From positions 21,106,598-21,170,597 of the forward strand of contig OX359266.1 of assembly GCA_947179155.2 (NCBI GenBank): a DNA stretch of 64,000 nucleotides. Reading direction: 5' to 3'. Of this stretch, positions 1 to 11,438 are shown piece after piece. This stretch comes from Hedera helix. Its lineage: Eukaryota; Streptophyta; Magnoliopsida; Apiales; Araliaceae. The notes below the pieces were generated by a model. That model was not told the origin of the DNA. It was given only the letters and a program-made list of their open reading frames with translations, and searched no databases. The first letter of the stretch is position 1. Every line of letters starts with the position of its first letter. Position numbers and translations under genes: made by a program.

Positions 1-173
1 GTGTAATGTTCTGATAGAAAGAGGTTGTTATGTAGTGAGAGAATTCCGTTAGCCACGGAAGATATAAGCTGCAATGGAAATGTAAAAAGTTATATGAAAT
101 TTTTGTTTCTTCGTTGCGTTCATTTGCTTTCTGTATTTTCTTAATTTGTTAATTTATGCTTTAATTCATAACA
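1..173 (+). repeat. 3' end of the 5' LTR of an outer gypsy element
   Basis: The sequence up to CA at 172-173 is immediately followed by a tRNA-Met-type primer binding site, so it is the end of a 5' LTR in plus orientation. The LTR start lies outside the window. The pyrimidine-rich stretch before the CA is usual for short plant gypsy LTRs. It is probably the same element whose pol resumes at 46202, because strand and order agree, but no sequence proves the link. Confidence 0.6.
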
Positions 174-177
174 TAAG

Positions 178-189
178 TGGTATCAGAGC
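178..189 (+). other. Primer binding site (tRNA-Met type)
   Basis: TGGTATCAGAGC is complementary to the 3' end of plant initiator tRNA-Met, the usual minus-strand primer of plant copia and many gypsy elements. It sits four bases after the LTR end. Confidence 0.8.
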
Positions 190-205
190 ACCTCCTGGGC
201 CACCG

Positions 206-277
206 ATGATTGACACAACTGTTAAGCCTAGTCTCAAGAAACACGAAAAGGATCTGAAGACCTTGGAAGGGGGATGG
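206..277 (+). pseudogene. gag N-terminal fragment, cut by a copia insertion
   Basis: An ATG 17 bases after the PBS opens a frame of about 24 codons (start MIDTTVKPSL), lysine- and glutamate-rich, which is cut off by a copia LTR at 278. Its position just after the PBS makes it the start of gag. The open frame that seems to begin at 146 starts inside the LTR and is not a better start. Too short to place in a lineage. Confidence 0.45.
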
Positions 278-1321
<1,044 letters not shown>

Positions 1322-3397
1322 TGTTGGTTTGCAAAAATTATGGCATACATATAATCAAATTATATAAGCGCAACGGAAGCAAAAAGTCAGATTTTAAAAT
1401 TTTTGTACAAACCAATAACCCGGATCTTTCTTATGCGACTATTATTAATTAAGGAAGGATAAAAGAATTTATACCTTTGTAGAACCAAGCTTCCACGGGT
1501 ACAAGTTCATCTCCCTTTAATCCTTCACGTTCTTCTTCAAATTCACCGATTATATTCCACGGATCAATGTTAGCTCCCCAAGTGTTGAGCCTCTAGAGGT
1601 GATCCACCAAGAGATCTATGAATTAAAGAAGTAGATCTTGATTTCTCCAAACTATGGGTGGCTAGCCCTAATTCTCTCTCTCTCTCTCTCTAACTCTTAG
1701 ATCTAGAGAATTATGGAGTACTCTCTCTCTCCTAATGAAAGAGTGTGTAACCTAGATCTATGATAAGACTCCTCTTATTTATAGATCTAGTCAACCCTCC
1801 TAAACTATTTAGGATTAGGGTTTTAATTTAATTCCCAATTTAATTAGGAACTAAATTAATTAATTACAATTCCTAAACCATTTAGGAACTTAATTATTTA
1901 ATAATGAGAGTATTTCTTATTAATTAATTACTAAATCATTTAGTAACTTAATTAATTATTATAATTATAATTCCTAAACTATTTAGGAACTTAATTATTT
2001 ACTAATAATAATATTACTACTTATTAATTAATTACTAAACCATTTAGTAACTTAATTAATTATTATAATTATAATTCCTAAACTATTTAGGAACTTAATT
2101 ATTTAATAATAATATTACTACTTATTAATTAATTACTAAACCATTTAAGAACTAAATAATAATACTAGTAATAATAATAATAGTAATAATAATAATAATA
2201 AGACTCCTCTTATTAATTTATAATTAGTATTTCTAAAATACTAAATTATAAATATTAAGCTATTTAATTTATTCTATCACCATAGTATAAATTAAATATA
2301 CTTAATTTATTATTACGATTATGCCATCCACTTCTAAAATAAATATTACTCTTTTGCGGTGTGACCCTTTAGGTTCTCCATATTAAACCGGTTGTATAAT
2401 AAATAAATTAGAACAATTCTAATTCATTTATTACGAATTAACTCTTTAATTCAGAATAAATAATTATTCCACAATAAGGGTAAGCCCCCTTAGCGATTAG
2501 TCGACTTTCCAGATAATATAGATTTCAACATTTAATCGTAAAAGAACCTTTCAGCAAATAGTTACCGTACAATTCAATCCTTCTACCATACAATGTCCCA
2601 ATCAAATATAAGACACGAAATTTCTGTCAAGTCTTATTTATTTGATTATATGCATTTCAATTCACAAATACACAACTCTAGTTAATGTAAATTAGAAACT
2701 CCTTTCTAATTCCATTCAACCCTGGCCAGGGATTTCTGAGTTGTCACTTATTGAATCGCATAGGACATTCTCTCCCTTTACTGGAAGTGGTAGATCTTTT
2801 GTTGATCATTCATCTATCTCCATGTGTACCTTATTATACCCAAGCACATCCTTTGATATACTAATAGGTCTTAAGGAATATGTCAAAGTATAACTTAGTA
2901 CACACAAGATACTAAGATGATCTCAAGTCTAAGGATCACTTGTACGACTATCACATAAGGAACTCCTATTGACAGGCGAGTAAAACTCCATTAGGTGTTC
3001 CTTGAGCGAGTCACGTTCAGTGAACTTATTCTCTAATAAGCACCTACATACTTGCTTTAGTGTCTCTACACAAATGATTATGAGATCAATCATCATCTTC
3101 ATAAGAGCAAGCATAGTATGTATCAATCTATCCGGATCTACTAATTCCCTTTTTAGTGATCCAACGATTAGAAACAATTTTAGTTTTGAGCTATCTTGAA
3201 TTTAGATCTCATTAGCATGATCCTCATCATGGTTCTAAAAGCATTGCTCGAAAACTATGGGTTTATCCATTTGATTAATTCAAGTAATTAATCATGAATA
3301 AAGAAATGTCTTGATACTTTTATTAATAAATGAACAAGATTACAAAGTATATGCTTATCACATCAAATGTGATTGGCTTGAGGGCATACTACTTTCA
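1322..3397 (-). repeat. Copia 3' LTR (left copy, 2,076 bp)
   Basis: Starts TGTTGGTTTGC and ends GCATACTACTTTCA. It has one more copy of a tandem module of about 102 bp (near 1940-2150) than the right LTR, which accounts for the length difference (2,076 against 1,974). A minus-strand TATA box lies at 1774-1784. Spurious short reading frames near 2929-3199 recur in every copy of the family and are not genes. Confidence 0.92.
1774..1784 (-). promoter_or_regulatory. TATA box of copia LTR
   Basis: Minus-strand CTATAAATAAG. The same box occurs at 9360-9370 in the other LTR, near 720 in the host LTR and, changed, near 51250 in the solo LTR. Its strand agrees with the coding direction, so it is the probable U3 promoter core. 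Confidence 0.6.
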
Positions 3398-3409
3398 ATC
3401 TCCCACTTG
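3398..3409 (-). other. Polypurine tract of copia element
   Basis: Minus strand reads CAAGTGGGAGAT directly before the 3' LTR. This is the standard copia plus-strand primer position and sequence type. Confidence 0.8.
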
Positions 3410-3599
3410 AACTAAAGCCAATCGCCCTTTGGTATCCCCATACCATTCTTCTCTAAGTGGCGTACAAATTGCTTAGTAAATGCTTTAGTTAATGGATCTG
3501 TAATGCTATTCTAAGAGTCTACCATATTTATGGTGTCGTCTCCTTTTCAATGATTCATCTAATCATATAAAAGTGCCACAACACATGTTTGGATTTCAG

Positions 3600-3845
3600 A
3601 TGAGACCTAGGTTCATTGGCAAATTAAACTCTTTTAATGTTAGGAACCATTATAAGTTCTGTAATGAACTTGTTTAACCAAACAATCACCTTTGCAGCTT
3701 CACTTATAGTTATTTACTATGTCTTTGTCACTAAATCAGCAACTATTTGCTGTTTGGAACTTTTCCAACTCACTGCAGCACCATTTACGGTAATCATATT
3801 ACTTGAAACGGATATGCTGTTATCTTGGTTAGTCTGAACAAACTT
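3600..3845 (-). pseudogene. Copia RNase H remnant
   Basis: The minus strand reads GAAVSWKSSKQQ followed by VADL and SEAAK, the conserved core of copia-type RNase H. Two stops fall in the stretch where the family has its catalytic glutamate region. It lies just upstream of the polypurine tract, as expected. Not functional. Confidence 0.75.
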
Positions 3846-4019
3846 GGGTTTGTTAAACCCTCTAGTTTTATATCAGACCCATCATTAGAAACTCTTTTCT
3901 AATGTTCTTCTCCAAAATTGAACTGACATCTGCTTATTATACATAAGCAATATCAAGTCTAGTACATTTCAACGAATCAATGTACGTCCCTTGGGTTAAG
4001 CCGAGCATCCTTTATGATC

Positions 4020-4760
4020 TATCTCTATAGACCTTTATCCTAAATAGAATGTTAGGACGCTTCTCCCAAGTCCTTAATGGAGAAGTTTTTAGACAACCAT
4101 ATCTTTACTGATTGTAGCATCGGTATGTCATTCCTTAATGATATTATATCAACATATAATACTAGAAATGTCACAGTGCTCCGACTAACCTTTGTACATA
4201 CTTGGTTCATCCTTGTCTTTGATAAAATCAAACTCTTTTGATTGTCTCATCAAAATAGATGTTCCATTTTCGAGAAACTTGCTTCAATTCATAATTGGAT
4301 CGTTGTAACTTACATACTTGATTTGCTCCATCATTATGGAGATAAATCCTTTTGGTTGTATCATACATACATCCTTTTGTGTAGTAAGCTGCAACTGCAA
4401 ATAAAATCTGAATGGATATATGCATTTTCACTAGTGAAAGATTTCATCTTAGTCAACTCATTGACCTTGTTTGAAATCTTTTTACCACTAGTTAGGTCTT
4501 ATAGGTCTCCACCTAACCATCTGCTTTAGTCTTTCTCCAAAGACCCATTTCGGATTTTATGGTCATCAGCCATTTCTCTTGAGTATCTAATACTCATACC
4601 TCATCGTATATATCTGGATCATCATCCACTATGATGCGTACCTTATCATCATCATCTATGATGAATCCATACCATTCAGGTATCTTCGGTACTAAACCAG
4701 ATTTACGACTTGGTTGTGGTACAATAGGTTTATCTACTTGTACAGATTCCTTCATTTGAT
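4020..4760 (-). pseudogene. Copia reverse transcriptase remnant
   Basis: Recognisable pieces on the minus strand are NQVCKLQRSNYELKQVSRKW (about 4255-4330) and FLVLYVDIIS (near 4140-4170), followed by a KDLGEAS-type motif. The catalytic YVDD motif reads YVDI, so the second aspartate is lost. Stops and frame breaks separate the pieces. The upstream part (4560-4760) keeps the acidic linker that precedes RT in copia polyproteins. Dead enzyme. Confidence 0.8.
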
Positions 4761-4999
4761 CTGTAGTGTTTTGTGGTTCTTGAACTTCTTCAAGATCTAT
4801 TTTACTCCCACTAACCCTTTAAGGAAAAAAATCATTTTTTTTCTTATAAGGCAGCGTGTTTCAACAAACACCTTTTAGTTAGTCGGATTATAGAAGTGAT
4901 ACCCTAAACTTTCTTTAGGATATCCCACAAGTTTACACTTATCAGATCATGTCCCTAGCTTATCTTTGTCAAACCTTTTGACATAAGCTGAATAATTCA

Positions 5000-5560
5000 A
5001 ATCTTAACATGCTTAAGACTTGGTTTCCTCCCTATCCATGACTCATATGAAGTCTTAGGGAGAGAATTTGAAGGTACCTCGTTGAGTAGATATGCGATCG
5101 TTTCTAAAGTATAACCTTAGAAGGATACTGGAAGATCGGTAATACTCAGTATGGATCATCATCATGTCCATACTGTGAGAATACCATTTCGCTTAAGATG
5201 ATCTAGAAACTTACTGCTTAAGTATTCCCTTCTCGATCTAATCGAAAAACTTTAATACTTTTGGCCTTTAGTTTCTATACTTCACTTTTGAATTCTTTGA
5301 ACGTTTCAAATGATTTGGATTTGTATTTCATCAAATACATATATCAAAATCTAGAATCATCAGTGAAAGTAATGAATGAATACCCTTCTCTTGCATCTGT
5401 TGTCATAGGTCCCACACACGACTGTGTGTACCATCTCTAACAACTCTGCAACTCGCTCTCCATGTCCACTAAATGGAGATTTAGTCATATTGTCCATGAT
5501 ACAAGATTCATAAGTCGTAATTGATTGATAATCAAAACGCTCCAAAAGCCTATCTTTATA
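5000..5560 (-). pseudogene. Copia integrase remnant with pre-integrase domain
   Basis: At 5545-5360 the minus strand reads ESCIMDNMTKSPFSGHGER, the typical GAG_pre-integrase to integrase junction, followed by LEMVHT. Near 5095-5020 it reads SYESWIGRKPSLKH, the conserved integrase C-terminal motif. Between these the core is too damaged for all three catalytic acids to be placed. No intact frame exceeds 61 codons. Confidence 0.78.
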
Positions 5561-5949
5561 TAACTTGTTTCGTCTTGTTTCATTAACGTGACTGAGTTAA
5601 CAGTGTCGCATGAAAGTATGATTCATATCATCTCTTTGCCTTTAGTTTTTTCAATTTGAAATAATTTTCATGTAAGTCATGTATACAAAGTCCATTAAGT
5701 ACTCAACCAGTTCTAAATAAAACATTATCATTATAAACAGAACAACGATTGTTCATTATTATAATGTCAAAAACCCTTCCTTGTCATCACATGGAACTGA
5801 AATAATGTTTCTAAGAACTGGAACATAGTAACAACTTACTAACTTAATAGGCTTGCCCGTAGGCAGTGCTAAATTATAAGTTCCCATGGCTAATGCAGCA
5901 ACCTTTGCTTCATTCCCTAGCATAGAATTACTTATCATTTGTTTAGCTT

Positions 5950-6020
5950 TCTACTTCTGCTTAGTCTCTGCAACGTCTTGCATATGTGAGACCACCATTC
6001 GGTATCTAATACCTAAGTAG
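5950..6020 (-). pseudogene. Copia protease remnant, active site altered
   Basis: The minus strand reads VLDTEWWSHICKTLQ, which matches the copia protease active-site region. The glycine of the DTG triad is replaced by glutamate, and the next residues also differ from the family, so the enzyme should be inactive. It lies between the gag zinc knuckle and integrase, in the copia order. Confidence 0.7.
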
Positions 6021-6089
6021 AACTTGACTTATAGAAAGTTCTATTTCATTATGAACAAATCTACATCTGTAGTTGAAGCTTCACTAAAC

Positions 6090-6900
6090 TTCTTCTACTT
6101 AACTACTACAACTCTCTTGTAGTTGTTCTTCCAGTGTCCCAGCTTATCGCAATGAAAGCAAACTCCTTTGCCCTCGGGATCACTTTTATTTATGTCCTTT
6201 GTTTAGCCTTTCTTTTACCTTCTACTCTTTCTGACTCCTCAGAAATACCTTTGGCCATCTTCCTCCGCTTAGAAGATTCATCTACGAGTAAGACTTTGTT
6301 TTTCTAGGAAGGAAAGTGACTCTCAACAGTCTTCAACATATTTAAGAAAATCAGTTAAACTGACTTCTAGCTTATTAATGTTTGAAGTTCACAACATATT
6401 GTGAATTAGAGTCAGTGAGTGACTGCAAGATCGAATCTTGACTCAACTCTCCATCCTTGACAAAACCTGTTGTCCAAATTGATCAATCGAATCGACCATC
6501 TTTAGGACATATGTCTTTTACTGTAGTGCCATTGGTTATATAGATCGAAAGAGGTCCTTAGATATCTTATATCTAGTTGACCTATTTTGCTCACCATACA
6601 ACTATTGAATGTGCAGCAATATAGTAGGTGCATCCATTTTCTCGTGTTGACGCTGTAACTCGATACTTATGGATGCGAGCATGATGCATTGAGCCACCTT
6701 TGCATCATCTTGCCATTTAAAATAGCAATCTCTTCCTCAGAGGCTTAGTCTACAACGTTTGTAGGAATAGACAAATTAAGGACATTTGCTAGCTTTCCAG
6801 CATTGAGAACTATTCTCAAATTTGTTTAATCAATCCGAACAATTCAGTTCGATTAATTGTTAGCATCCAATATGCTATGCAGTGTTAGTGAATTAAACAT
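6090..6900 (-). pseudogene. Copia gag remnant with broken zinc knuckle
   Basis: Minus-strand gag. Around 6820-6780 it reads LNAGKLANVL. A CCHC zinc knuckle at 6160-6119 reads CFHCDKLGHWKNNY, in which the fourth metal ligand (cysteine) is tyrosine. Stops and frameshifts run throughout, so no full gag can be made. Gag would normally package the element RNA in a cytoplasmic particle. Confidence 0.72.
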
Positions 6901-7096
6901 AACAATATTCTTTAAGTGAATTAATAACAACATTAACATGCATTCATTTTATTAATTACCAAAATAAATTAGGTCTTTATTTAAAATGGTGTCTCCCACT
7001 ATTTTCATCAAATTATATTACCCTCTTTATATAGTTCGGCAAATTTAGTTAAAAATTTACTAGTGAGAAAATGATCATATTTCAAAAGTATATAGC

Positions 7097-7388
7097 CTTG
7101 TGTGACACAACAAACGATATATAAATAAATAGGTAGACAACTCTTGTCAATTACATTAACATGTAACTCCTTTTATTTTGCCTCTTAGATTATTATGATC
7201 ATGTGTGACACATCCAAATCAAAATTATCCAAGTTAAGTCCAACCTAGCATTTTCTTATATTAGAAGAGAAAAAGACCGTCCTTGTGTGACACAACAAAA
7301 CAGTAATGTTCAATTCTTTTTATAAACATCAAATGTGATAAAACAATATCTCAAAAAATTAATATAAGTCTTGTGTGACACAACAAAC
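7097..7388. repeat. Four spaced copies of a TGTGTGACACA motif
   Basis: CTTGTGTGACACAACAAA occurs at 7097, 7282 and 7370, with a variant at 7200. Spacing is 103, 82 and 88 bp. The core is a near-perfect palindrome (TGTGT-G-ACACA). Sequences between copies are not similar, so this is not a simple tandem array. Confidence 0.85.
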
Positions 7389-8473
7389 TTATAATGATTA
7401 TTTGATACTCTATCGTTTTACCATGCTAGAAGGCGACGTTCGATATTTTTAATAAGTATCTTTGAACGTTACAACTTAATATTATGAGTAGTAGAATAAA
7501 TAAATTAGAACAATTCTAATTTTATTTAATTGAATTAAACTCCTTTAATTCATGAATTAAATATTTTAATTCATTTTATAAATAATATTTATTCTACATC
7601 ATGAGGGGTTTATTAATATTAATTGTCTCATCTTATTTAGCGCATATGCACATATATATATATAAAATACGCGTCATATTAATTAACATGCGAAGCATGT
7701 TTGATAATATATAATATATATAAATAAGCATGCACATATAGAATACTATATTCTACTTGGATTGATTATGGACTTTTATTCTAGTTTGGTTTATTCGAGC
7801 CACCAAATAAACCAAATGGTCAAACCTAGGGTGCAAGAATAAATTAAATTAAATGTAACTATTACATTTAAATTCGGGCTCCATTACAAACGGGTCTTCA
7901 TGCGCTCCTTGCTTCTTTGCTCCAATTCTTCAAAATAATTCTAACTAATCCTATTACAAATTATTTACAATAAATAGAAACCTTGATCAACAGTCAAGGG
8001 GAAGTACATAGGAGGGAGATAGAATTTTACATAAGAAAAATTAGAAAGACGAGGTACGCAGACCCCATTTATTAAAACCCATTAATTCATGCATTTAATT
8101 TAAAATTAAATCCAATCACATTGGTCAATAGTCCATAATCAATCCCATTTATTATCATATATATCAACATATATATATTAATAAATAATATTCATCTCAT
8201 GAATTAAATAAAATATTCCATATATGTATTGGTATCATTTAATGGGCAATTTAAAGTTGTATGAAATCTAATTTCATATTTAAAATAAACCTTTTATTTT
8301 AATTATAAAATTATTTAAAAAATAAACTATTTATTTTTATTATTTTAAAATTATCCAAAATAAACCCTTTTATTTTGAAATTTTAAAATCTGTATAAATT
8401 AACAAACTGTTTAACTAATTAATATATATTATAAATATATCATATATATTAATAATATATATTTAATCGGTTA

Positions 8474-8474
<1 letters not shown>

Positions 8475-8521
<47 letters not shown>
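8475..8521. repeat. (TA)n microsatellite
   Basis: About 47 bases of uninterrupted AT dinucleotides in the copia leader. Confidence 0.97.
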
Positions 8522-8525
<4 letters not shown>

Positions 8526-8891
8526 CCGAAGTCCGTCCAATTGCATTTCAAAAAAGTGAACCAATTCATGGATAAGGCTTCCAGCAGCTTGGTAACTAAA
8601 ATATATAATATTATAAATTAAACATGATTCACGATGAATCATTCCAGCAGCTTGTAAATCATTCCATGAACCAATACGACTTTTATATATAAAGCAATTC
8701 AATTCCGCGAATCATATTAACAGAATCAATTCGCGAATACAATATAAAAAACCGTAATACCCAATTCGGAATTGGCTAGTTTTTCATATAAAAAATAATA
8801 ATTTTATACAACAAATTATGCCCAATAAATTGTTCTAAACACATACTCATACATATATAAAATCAAAACAATTAATAATTCGCATAAGTTT

Positions 8892-8904
8892 GGCTTTGAT
8901 GCCA
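8892..8904 (-). other. Primer binding site of copia element
   Basis: Minus strand reads TGGCATCAAAGCC one base from the right LTR, a tRNA-Met-type PBS with two differences from TGGTATCAGAGC. It fixes the element's direction as minus. Confidence 0.82.
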
Positions 8905-8905
8905 C

Positions 8906-10879
8906 TGTTGGTTTGCAAAAATTATGGCATACATATAATCAAATTATATAAGCGCAACGGAAGCAAAAAATCAGATTTTAAAATTTTTGTACAAACCAAT
9001 AACCCGGATCTTTCTTATGCAACTATTATTAATTAAGGAAGGATAAAAGAATTTATACCTTTGTAGAACCAAGCTTCCCCGGGTACAAGTTCATCTCCCT
9101 TTAATCCTTCACGTTCTTCTTCAAATTCACCGATTATATTCCACGGATCAATGTTAGCTCCCCAAGTGTTGAGCCTCTAGAGTTGATCCACCAAGAGATC
9201 TATGAATTAAAGAAGTGGATCTTGATTTCTCCAAACCATGGGTGGCTAGCCCTAATTCTTTCTCTCTCTCTCTCTCTAAGTCTTAGATCTAGAGAATTAT
9301 GGAGTACTCTCTCTCTCCTAATGAAAGAGTGTGTAACCTAGATCTATGATAAGACTCCTCTTATTTATAGATCAAGTCAACCCTCCTAAACTATTTAGGA
9401 TTAGGGTTTTAATTTAATTCTCAATTTAATTAGGAACTAAATTAATTAATTACAATTCCTTAATCATTTAGGAACTTAATTATTTAATAATGAGAGTACT
9501 TCTTATTAATTAATTACTAAACCATTTAGTAACTTAATTAATTATTATAATTATAATTCCTAAACTATTTAGGAACTTAATTATTTAATAATAATATTAC
9601 TACTTATTAATTAATTACTAAACCATTTAAGAACTAAATAATAATACTAGTAATAATAATAATAGTAATAATAATAATAATAAGACTCCTCTTATTAATT
9701 TATAATTAGTATTTCTAAAATACTAAATTATAAATATTAAGCTATTTAATTTATTCTATCACCATAGTATAAATTAAATATACTTAATTTATTATTACGA
9801 TTATGCCATCCACTTCTAAAATAAATATTACTCTTTTGCGGTGTGACCCTTTAGGTTCTCCATATTAAACCGGTTGTATAATAAACAAATTAGAACAATT
9901 CTAATTCATTTATTACGAATTAACTCTTTAATTCAGAATAAATAATTATTCCACAATAAGGGTAAGCCCCCTTAGCGATTAGTCGACTTTCCAGATAATA
10001 TAGATTTCAACATTTAATCGTAAAAGAACCTTTCAGCAAATAGTTACCGTACAATTCAATCCTTCTACCATACAATGTCCCAATCAAATATAAGACACGA
10101 AATTTCTGTCAAGTCTTATTTATTTGATTATATGCATTTCAATTCACAAATACACAACTCTAGTTAATGTAAATTAGAAACTCCTTTCTAATTCCATTCA
10201 ACCCTGGCCAGGGATTTCTGAGTTGTCACTTATTGAATCGCATAGGACATTCTCTCCCTTTACTGGAAGTGGTAGATCTTTTGTTGATCATTCATCTATC
10301 TCCATGTGTACCTTATTATACCCAAGCACCTCCTTTGATATACCAATAGGTCTTAAGGAATATGTCAAAGTATAACTTAGTACACACAAGATACTAAGAT
10401 GATCTCAAGTCTAAGGATCACTTGTACGACTATCACATAAGGAACTCCTATTGACAGGCGAGTAAAACTCCATTAGGTGTTCCTTGAGCGAGTCACGTTC
10501 AGTGAACTTATTCTCTAATAAGCACCTACATACTTGCTTTAGTGTCTCTACACAAATGATTATGAGATCAATCATCATCTTTATAAGAGCAAACATAGTA
10601 TGTACCAATCTATCCGGATCTACTAATTCCCTTTTTAGTGATCCAACGATTAGGAACAATTTTAGTTTTGAGCTATCTTGAATTTAGATCTCATTAGCAT
10701 GATCCTCATCATGGTTCTAAAAGCATTGCTCGAAAACTATGGGTTTATCCATTTGATTAATTCAAGTAATTAATCATGAATAAAGAAATGCCTTGATACT
10801 TTTATTAATAAATGAACAAGATTACAAAGTATATGCTTATCACATCAAATGTGATTGGCTTGAGGGCATACTACTTTCA
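8906..10879 (-). repeat. Copia 5' LTR (right copy, 1,974 bp)
   Basis: Runs from TGTTGGTTTGC to CTACTTTCA and is followed by the TSD TATTA. It matches the left LTR at about 98-99% by eye, with one fewer tandem module of about 102 bp. A minus-strand TATA box lies at 9360-9370. Confidence 0.92.
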
Positions 10880-10884
10880 TATTA

Positions 10885-11438
10885 CTCTTTTGTGGTGTGA
10901 CGCATTAGGTTCTCCATATTAAATTGGCTGTAGAATAAATTAATTAGAACCATTTTAATCTTACATATGTAAATGAATTAAACTATTTAATTTATTTAAT
11001 AAATAATATTTATTCCCCAATAAGGGTAAGCCCCTTAGCGATTAATCAACATTCCAGATAATATAGATTTCAACATTTGATCGTAAAAGAACCTTTAAGC
11101 GAATAGTTACCGTACAATTCAATCATAGTACCTTCAAAGTCCCAATCAAATATAAGACATGGAATTATTGTCTAGTCTTATTTTATTTTACCATATACAT
11201 TTCAATTCATCAATGCACAACTCTAATAAAAATTAGAAACTCCTTTCTAATTTTCATTCCATCTTGGCGAAGAATTTTTGAGTTGTTATTTATTGAATTA
11301 CATAGGACATTCTCCACCTTTACTAAAAGTGATAGATCATTTGTAGACTATTTACCAACCTCATTGTACAACTTATAATACCCAATCATACCCTTTGATA
11401 GACCCTAAAGGTTTTAAGGAATATGCCAAAAGTATAAC
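10885..11438 (-). repeat. Copia LTR, right part of the host copy
   Basis: Continues the LTR interrupted at 1321: it matches 2345-2890 and 9833-10370, with more divergence than the nested pair show between themselves. It is cut at 11438 by the gypsy LTR that begins TGTGACACCC. The rest of the LTR is not found in the window. Confidence 0.85.

Larger units (their letters stand above)
6905..8891 (-). other. Untranslated leader of copia element
   Basis: About 2 kb of AT-rich, non-coding DNA between PBS and gag, unusually long for copia. It holds four spaced copies of a TGTGTGACACA palindrome (7097-7388), a TTCCAGCAGCTTG direct repeat (near 8578 and 8642) and a long (TA)n run. No supported ORF: the frame at 8463-8702 is largely a translation of the TA repeat. 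Confidence 0.7.
1322..10879 (-). mobile_element. Complete Ty1/copia retrotransposon, coding region decayed
   Basis: A 9,558-bp element bounded by TG...CA LTRs (1322-3397 and 8906-10879) and a perfect 5-bp TSD TATTA (1317-1321 and 10880-10884). PBS lies at the right and polypurine tract at the left, so it reads on the minus strand. From right to left: leader, gag, protease, integrase, RT, RNase H, the copia order. By eye the LTRs are about 98-99% identical apart from one missing tandem unit, which suggests a recent insertion. Yet gag, PR and RT all carry lethal changes and many stops. It sits inside an LTR of its own family. Confidence 0.92.

Noticed and set aside
2929..3199. Overlapping 82- and 65-codon frames repeated at 10411-10681 and partly at 52167-52415
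   Set aside because: They recur because the LTR recurs; both strands are open by chance and there is no family match.
7094..7390. Could the four TGTGTGACACA copies be a CRISPR-like array?
   Set aside because: Spacing is irregular (82-103 bp), the repeats are short and diverged, and this is plant retroelement DNA.
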